From: Candidatus Eiseniibacteriota bacterium
GTDB taxonomy: Bacteria > Joyebacterota > Joyebacteria > Joyebacterales > Joyebacteraceae
DNA length: 36,651 nucleotides
NCBI GenBank assembly: GCA_030595835.1
Contig: JAUVLG010000021.1
Span: 1 to 36,651 of the forward strand
Reading direction: 5' to 3'
Below are positions 7,049 through 14,500 of the stretch, piece after piece (the first letter of the stretch is position 1; each line of letters opens with the position of its first letter). Under the pieces are notes generated by a model. That model was given only the letters and a program-made list of their open reading frames with translations, did not search any database and was not told the DNA's origin. The position numbers and the translations under genes were made by a program.

Positions 7049-8218
7049 ATGATCCACACGAGAGCCACGGGACGGCACATCGATTTCTCAGCAGGTGGTG
7101 AGAACTACAGCGCGTTCGTGCCCCACCCGTTGCCACCCGATCCACCGCTCGGTCTCAGCGAAAGCGTGCAGGATCTGAGGGACCGCGCCAACAGAGCGCT
7201 GGGAAGACTGGATGGGGTCGCGACTGTTCTGCCTGATGCCTCGCTCTTCGTCTACATGTATATTCGGAAGGAAGCCGTGCTCTCATCACAGATTGAGGGT
7301 ACCCAGTCATCTCTGTCGGAGCTACTCCTGTTCGAAAGCGAGCAAGCTCCGGGAGTCCCCCTCGATGATGTAGAGGAAGTGTCGAAGTACGTTGCTGCAA
7401 TGGAACACGGGCTGCGTCGTCTCGGCAGTGGATTCCCTCTCTCCTTAAGACTCATCCGTGAGATCCACGGAGTCCTGCTGTCTGGGGGGCGAGGCAGCGA
7501 GAGAACGCCAGGGGAGTTCCGCCGTTCCCAGAACTGGATTGGTGGGACGCGCCCCGGGAACGCGGTCTTTGTGCCGCCGCCGCCGGACATGGTCATCGAC
7601 TGTATGGGTGCTCTTGAGAAGTTCCTACAGGATGATCCGGTGAAGACCCCAGTCCTGATCAAGGCAGCACTGGCGCACGTTCAGTTTGAGTCGATCCACC
7701 CCTTCCTTGACGGCAACGGGCGCTTGGGTCGGCTGTTGATCACCTTACTTCTGTGCGCAGAGGGAGCTCTGCGCCAGCCACTGCTGTACCTCAGCCTGTA
7801 CTTCAAGAGCCACCGCCAAACATACTACGATCTACTCCAGAGAGTCCGGAGCGACGGCGATTGGGAAACATGGGTGGAGTTCTTTCTGTCCGGGGTGATT
7901 GAGACTGCCCAGCAGGCAAGCGATGCGGCGGACGCGATCCTGCGGCTGTTCGACGAGGACAGGAAGCGCATCGAGGCCCTCGGGCGGGCCGCGAGTTCGA
8001 CGTTGCGGGTCCACGCGCAACTCCGGAAGACACCCCTCATCTCCATTCCGGTAGCGTCGAAGCGCTCGGGGCTCTCGGGGCCGACGGTCGGAGGATCAAT
8101 GGGGCGCCTGGTTGATTTGGGGATCGTCCGTGAGGTGACAGGCAATCGCCGAAACCGAGTGTTCGTCTATGACCGATTCGTCGACATACTGAACGAAGGG
8201 ATGGAGTCCACTCCGTGA
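7049..8218 (+). CDS. Fic-domain protein adenylyltransferase
   Basis: This 389-residue Fic protein probably transfers AMP from ATP to hydroxyl side chains of a target protein. The catalytic motif is HPFLDGNGRLGRLL, with the catalytic His at residue 217. An inhibitory helix motif of the class II type, SSQIEGT (Glu at residue 83), lies N-terminal, so the enzyme is predicted to be self-inhibited. The N-terminal part matches the Fic_N domain (LSSQIEGTQSSLSELL). The C-terminal 80 residues look like a winged-helix DNA-binding module (SIPVASKRSGLSGPTVGGSM), as in many stand-alone Fic proteins. The ATG at 7049 is preferred over TTG at 7034 because GGAGAGG lies just before it. The gene stands alone, and the target is unknown. 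Confidence 0.9.
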   Translation: MIHTRATGRHIDFSAGGENYSAFVPHPLPPDPPLGLSESVQDLRDRANRALGRLDGVATVLPDASLFVYMYIRKEAVLSSQIEGTQSSLSELLLFESEQAPGVPLDDVEEVSKYVAAMEHGLRRLGSGFPLSLRLIREIHGVLLSGGRGSERTPGEFRRSQNWIGGTRPGNAVFVPPPPDMVIDCMGALEKFLQDDPVKTPVLIKAALAHVQFESIHPFLDGNGRLGRLLITLLLCAEGALRQPLLYLSLYFKSHRQTYYDLLQRVRSDGDWETWVEFFLSGVIETAQQASDAADAILRLFDEDRKRIEALGRAASSTLRVHAQLRKTPLISIPVASKRSGLSGPTVGGSMGRLVDLGIVREVTGNRRNRVFVYDRFVDILNEGMESTP

Positions 8219-8231
8219 GTACGGGGATCTC

Positions 8232-8382
8232 ATGACGTCGAAAAAGTGGAAGCCCAAGGCTGGCTGGCGTCAGGGCGCAGGCGAAGTGACTTCGCGAGGA
8301 GGGCCACACGGTCTCGGCTGGGAAGGGGAAGAAACCCCCGAAGGTCAAGGACTTCGACACATCACTCGTCAGGTTTGGATGA
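8232..8382 (+). pseudogene. possible small frameshifted gene after the Fic gene
   Basis: An ATG at 8232 opens MTSKKWKPKAGWRQGAGEV. A single shift near 8287-8296 into the next frame gives LREEGHTVSAGKGKKPPKV and ends shortly after at TGA (8380-8382). Together this would be a lysine-rich protein of about 50 residues. No family is recognised, and neither frame alone gives a convincing product. It starts 13 bases after the Fic stop and could be a broken partner gene or chance. Confidence 0.25.
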
Positions 8383-8422
8383 GATGCTGCGGTCCCCGGT
8401 GCAGGGTGGACCGTGGTGACAG

Positions 8423-8455
8423 AAGCGGGGCGCCGTCTACTGAGGCGCCCCGCTT
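8423..8455. terminator. convergent terminator hairpin
   Basis: A perfect 12-bp inverted repeat (AAGCGGGGCGCC, 9-base loop, GGCGCCCCGCTT) lies between the Fic gene (+) and the giant gene (-), where both need to end. The T-run is weak on both sides (GCGTTTGTG on the + strand). Confidence 0.75.
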
Positions 8456-8556
8456 GCGTTTGTGCGACCGTATTATGTTCCAGACTCGGCCCTGGGACTT
8501 CATCAGGCGTCGTGCGGCTTCAGTCGCGAGCCGCTTCGGCCGGGCAACTCCTCGAC

Positions 8557-11500
8557 CTAGTAGGAGCCAACCAGGTCGATGAACCAACCGTGGCTCTCAT
8601 AAGAGAGGTCGGTCAGGTCGTCGGAGAAGTCGGTGAAGTTGTAGCCTACGCCGACTCTCAGGTTGTCGCCGATCTGCCTGTATGCTCCAGCCAGCACGCC
8701 CTGGCGTTGGTCATCAGTCTCCTTCACGCTCAGCCAGCGGTACTCCACCAGGCCATCCCACTTGTTCGTCACGTGGTATCGTGCGCGCGCGGCGGCGAAG
8801 TCGACCGACGTCCTGTGCCAGTCCCCGGCGCCCCTCTCGAATCGCACGTCTCCCTGTTTCCTCGCGTACTTGCCACCCATCTCCACTCTATGGCCGAACG
8901 GGTGCATACCCTCCAGGGACATGATATGAGAGCGCTCGTCAACCCCGTCGTCCGTATCCTGAGCCTCGGACGCGAGGTCGGACAGGTAGGTGTACCTGCC
9001 GAGCACATTGAAACGGTCTCCGCAGATCGGACGATACGCGAAGCCAACGCCCGCCTCCACGAATCTGGCGAGTTCCGCGTCGGTGTTCTGCTCCTCGGTC
9101 TGTGACAGGCTGAGCTTGCCGGTGAGGACGAGGTCCTCGGTGGCGCGGTGGGTGATGGAGTTCGTCGTCAGCCACTGTGTCCTGTCGCTCGGGCCCGTGT
9201 CACTTCGGTACTCCAGCTTGCCCCCCAGCCGCGTGCGGTCGTGCCCGTAACTCGCGGACACCGTGGCGACGTCGCGCTCGACGTCGGTGCCCTCTGACTC
9301 GAGGGCGCTCGACTGCAGTGAGAGCCCGACCGTGGCCCATTCCGAGAACTCGTAGTCCGCGCCATACACTTGAGCGGCACGTGCCCCGTCGTCCTCGTGA
9401 GCGAACTGATGCTCCGTGAACACGGCTAGTTGATCGCTCACATTGCGCCGCTGGCCCAGAGTGAAGACCCCGCTCTCCCCGTGCGTGTGGTCGGTGGAAA
9501 GCGTGTAGGTGCCATACATGGTCTGCGTGTCGTTGAGGGCGTAGTCGGCGCCGATGTCGGCGGACGTTCCCAGGTCGCCGCTGCTGCCCTCTGCCCTGAG
9601 GGCGAGCTTGTCGCCGATTCGACCCTGGAGCCCGACGGTGCCGAGGTTGTTGTCGTCGGCTCCATCGCTCTTGTCCACGGTGAACTGCCCGATGCCGTAG
9701 ATGTTGAGCGAGCGTGTGACGTCGTACCCGATTCGTGCCGCGGCGAGCGTCGCGTTCGTTCTCTCGTTATCGTCCGGCTCGAACGACTTGAGCCTGATCT
9801 CGGCTCCTACGTCCCACCTGTCGGTCACGTCGTAGTCGGCCTGGAGGCTGTAGGTTTGCTCGGTGTCGATCCCATCACGTTCGCTCACGGCTCCCCTCGC
9901 GGACACGGACAAGACATCGGTTATCAGCATGCGGCCCTCTCCGCCGTATTCCGTGATCTTGGTTCCGTCCGGCAGGCGCGCGATGGAGAAACCGGCGTCC
10001 TTCTGTTTCCACCATCCGGCCAGGGCACCGTCGTAATCGCCGTGTGAGATGTCACCGAAGTCGACTCGGGCCTCGACTCCCAGGGCCTGACCGGTCATGT
10101 CGTCCTCGTCCTCGGCCAGGTTCTTGTCGCCGAAGCTCAGGCCACCATCGCCAGAGACGAACGCGCTCGAAACCTGGCGGGCCTGGGACTCCGCGTACTC
10201 GGTTTTGATGTAGGTGCCGCCGCCCGTCGTGAGAGTCAGGTCGGCGCCCTTGAGCTCGTATTCCGAGTCGCCCCTGCCCTCCTGGACGTAGGTCCCGCCC
10301 AGCGCGACCGCGTCGGTGAGCCAAGCCTTCGCGCGGCCGCCGTACGTTGCGTCCGCGGGCTCGAACCCGCCGGGAACGTACTCGTAGTCGACCAGCAAGA
10401 AGACGCGGTTCCCATCGAGAGGTGTGTCCTTGACTATCGACGGTCCCTCCTGTCCGGCGACCCCGGACAGCGGCCGTGTGAGGATAACGCGCCCCTGGAT
10501 CTCATCGATCTCATAGTCGCGCCCGCGCACGAGCACGATGTTCTCTACGACACGTGTGGTCTCGCGCTCTCGGACCTCCACCCAGGCCTTCTCGGATCCC
10601 TGGACGATGTCATCATGCCTGAGGTAGTAGAGACTTCCGCCGGTTGCTATGAACTCGTTGTGGGCGGACGCCGTCTGTGCCTCCGACGCAAACCCGATGA
10701 GCTCGGCCCTGCGCTCGCCCGTCTCCGTGGACGCCACGCTGCCGTAGTGCAGCTTTGCACCGTAGAGGCTGCGGTTGTAGCGCGCGAACTCCGTGCCGGT
10801 GATGCCCGTGTTGTAGTTGCCCCACAGGGCTTGTGACTCGTCCCAGTCCAGTCGGACGTAGAACTTGCCCTGTGTATCCGTGTCCAGCGTGGTCACGGAA
10901 TCGTCGCCGTAGACCGGGTAGTAGTGGTCCGGGTCGAGGCGCCTGAACATGCTCTTCGGATCGGTTCTGTCCAACCCGTCGAGCAGACTGTCCAGGTCGT
11001 CCTCATCCGTGTCCAGCTGAGCCGTCACGAGGTACCTGCCCTGGATCATGCCCTTGAGGTAGAATGCGACGCGCCCGTCGACGAAGACCTCCTCGTCGTA
11101 GTGGTAGTCGGAGGCCAGGGGCTCGATGCTTCCCGAGACGTCGTTCCGGCCGGCCGTGACGTTGGCCACACCAACCATGAAGAAATAGTCCTCGGGGATC
11201 TGCGTGATATCCGCCGACTCTCCAGACTCCGCGCCCGACGGGAGTTGGACGCCGAAGTTCACGCGCTCAGTAACGCCCTGGCTTACCCTCATGACCCTGG
11301 GGTTCTCGGTCGTGAAGCGGGTTCCGTTGGGGAGGAACGCGGCATCCACCTTGACGGCGATGTTGCGGCCGCGGTCGAAGCGCGCATCCTCGATTCCCGC
11401 CAGGTGGTAACGGCCCATCGGGTCGGTGACGACGACGAGCCCTTCCGGCGTTGCCAACCTGGCACTTGCGATGCCCTCCTCGCACTGGCCCTCGTTGGTC

Positions 11501-14500
11501 AGTGTGACGACCAACCTGTAGCCCGAAGGTTCGGCCGGGGGTTCAACAAACACGTCGCTCGAGATCTCCCTCTCTCGGTCGACCAGCTCGTCATACCAGA
11601 CCTGAACCTCCGCTCGCCTGTTGAGCGCCATACCCTCGGGCGTGTCGTTGCTCGCAACAGGCACGTCCGGTCCTCTGCCCTCTGACGAGACTGCCGTCTC
11701 GGGCAGTCCCAGGGCGGAGGCGAGCAGACGTCCGACCTCTTCCGCGCGCGAGCGGCCCAGGCCGTAGTTGTCGCCGTAGATACCGGCGGCGCCGGCGCTC
11801 AGGCGCTCATTGTCGGTGTGACCCACGATGTGAAGTCTCACATTGTCCTTGTCGCTCAGGGTCTCAATGACGGCCCTCAGCCTTTCCACGTACTCGGCGT
11901 CGATGTCAGACTTGCCCGACCGGAACCGGATGGGCTCGATGACGTCGGTCAGCTTGATCGTGTCTGTTTCGGTCACGATCATCGTGTGTGTCACCCACTC
12001 ACCGTCGTCGGGCTCGATCGGAATGAGCTCGCGCGTGATCACGAGCCTCTGACCGTTCAAGCCGGCGGCGACGACCCCGATATGGTCGGTCGTCACCCGG
12101 CCGGCGGCGTCCAGCACGACGCGGCTGCCCTCGGCGCTCGAGACCACGATGTCCTCAACATCGGAGCTCGGGAGTTCGGCCTCTATCACGATTCGGCTGC
12201 CGGGTTCACTCCAGCCAGGGACGTCCCCGAAGCTGATGCCTTCGGCGAGCGACGCCGGGCCGTCGAGCGGCCTCGGTCCGTCCCCCGTGTCTATCGTCGT
12301 CGTTCCAGGGACGAAGGCGTCGGTTGGTGCACCACCTCTGATTATAACGTCTGTCGCGAGCGCTGGATCCTGCCAGCCGTCGCCGTCGCGGTCATGGAAG
12401 ACCTTGCCTATGATCGCGTTACTGTCGAACGTGGCGTCGTAGACGAACTCTACGCTCGTGCCCGCGGCGCTGCCGATCGGCTCGTCGTCCCTGTAAGGAA
12501 TAACCACGTTCGCGTGGTCGCCGGGCGTGACACCCGCGCCGGGGCGAAGCAGGTATGTTATGAGCACGATCTCGGTCGGGCCGAAACTGACCGGACCGAA
12601 CACCACCGGACGATCCCCGGACACGTTCAGGGACGTCTCGACGTCGTCATCCGTTCCGATCGCGCCATCGTCGCCGGCGCGTCTGAGCGTCGCGGAATCC
12701 TCGACGTACCGGAACCCCGCTGGGACGAAGTCGTGGAAGGTCACGCCCTCCGTCGGGACTTCAGAGCTATTCTCTGCCGTCAGCGTGTAGCCGATTGTCC
12801 CGCCGGTCGACACATGGTCGCTCCACGCGGACTTGGAGACGAGGATCTCGCCCTCAAGCTGGTCGGGATCGAGGTAGTCGGGCGTCCCGTCACCATCGTG
12901 ATCGTCGTCGCTGTAGTCGCCGTTCTCGTTGGCGTCCTCGTCCTCGGTCGGAATGTCGTCATTATCGTCGTCGATGTCGCGCCAGTCTCTGATTCCGTCG
13001 CCGTCGGTGTCCTGGACTGGCGAACTGGAGCCGGTCGCATTGTCCTGACCGGGGCCTTCGACGGTGTCGTACGCGTCATCGAGCCCATCGCCATCGCCGT
13101 CCGTTCCTGACGGGGTGGTGTCCGCGATGCCGTCGTGGTTCGCGTCGTGTCCCTCGATGGCATCCGGGACGGTGTCGTCGTCGGAGTCGAGGTCGAGGTG
13201 ATCCGTCGTACCGTCTCCATCGGTATCGACCGGAACTATGAACGCCCCGCCGTTGTCAGGGTCGTACGCGTCGTCGAGCCCATCGCCGTCGCTGTCACCG
13301 CCCGTGGGTGGGACGTATTCGCCCTCCTCCTGTGACTCGACGTTGTCTACGATACCATCGTTGTCCGAGTCGATGTCCAGGCTGTCGGGAATCCCGTCGC
13401 CGTCGGTGTCGATCTCACCGTCTCCCTCGTCCACGTCCAGAATGCCGTCGTCATCATCGTCGATATCCACGCTGTCCTCAACACCGTCACCGTCGGTGTC
13501 CAGAGCGATCTGGATGTCCTCTTCCAGGTCGTCGCTGGTCGTGTTGCTGTCGTCCTGGTCGAGATCTACATCGGTGATGATGTTCGTGATGATGCTTCCG
13601 GCAGAGGTCGGGTCAACAGTCACCTGAATGTTGAGCACGGCGCTCTCGCCTGCCGCGAGTGTTCCCACCGACCACACGCCGGAGTGGCTCACGTAGCTGC
13701 CACCGCCGTCGTCACTGACGTAGGTAACGCCTTCGGGGAGAGGGTCTGTGATGGAGACGTTGGTGGCCATCGCCGGGCCGTTGTTTGTTACGGTGATGGT
13801 GTAGGTGATCGTAGCGCCGACGACCGGACTGTTGTTATCCACGGTCTTCGTAACAGCGAGGTCGGTATCGTTATCGATACTTATGTCGACGTCCGGATCG
13901 TCCTCTGTGGCGTTGCTGTCATCCTGGTCGGCTACTACCTCGGTCACCACGTTGGTAATCACCGACCCCGAGGTGCCGGTGTCGACCGCGGCCTGGATGT
14001 TGAGGGCTACCGCCTCACCGGACATCAGCGTGCCGATGCCCCAGATACCTGTGGCGCTGTCGTAGGCGCCGCCCCCGTCGTCGGACACGTAGGTCACTCC
14101 GTCCGGCAGGACGTCGGTAACCGAGACGCTGGTCGCGGTGGTCGGCCCGTTGTTTGTGACCGTGATGGTGTAGGTGATGACGTCGCCCTCGGAAGGCGTC
14201 CCGTCATCCACCGTCTTGACGACGACCAGGTCTGTCTCATTCTCTACGGTGATGCTCTCCTCGAGGTCGTCATCCGAGATGCCGCTGTCCACTTGGTCGA
14301 CCAGCACCTCCGTGATAATGTTGGTGATGACGCTGCCCGCTGTGCCCGCGTCCACCTGGGCCGTTATGCGCAGAGCGTCCGTTCCGCCCGCGCGAAGCGG
14401 CTCCACGACGGTCCAGACCCCGGTCTCGGGGTCGTAGCTGCCACCCCCGTCGTCCGCGAAGTAAGTCACCCCGGTCGGAAGGAGATCGGTCAGCGAGACC

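Noticed and set aside
11818-13110. Open frame of 430 codons on the + strand opposite the giant gene
   Set aside because: It is antisense to the OmpA/DUF11/TSP3 coding sequence, consists of Val/Asp/Arg-rich text mirroring the repeats, and has no domain or ribosome site. The same holds for the + strand frames at 13684-14754 and 15265-16158.
12865-13505. CRISPR-like short repeats (ccgtcgccgtc and similar)
   Set aside because: They are codon repeats for DxDxDG calcium loops in an open frame; unit length and spacing are irregular and there are no unique spacers.
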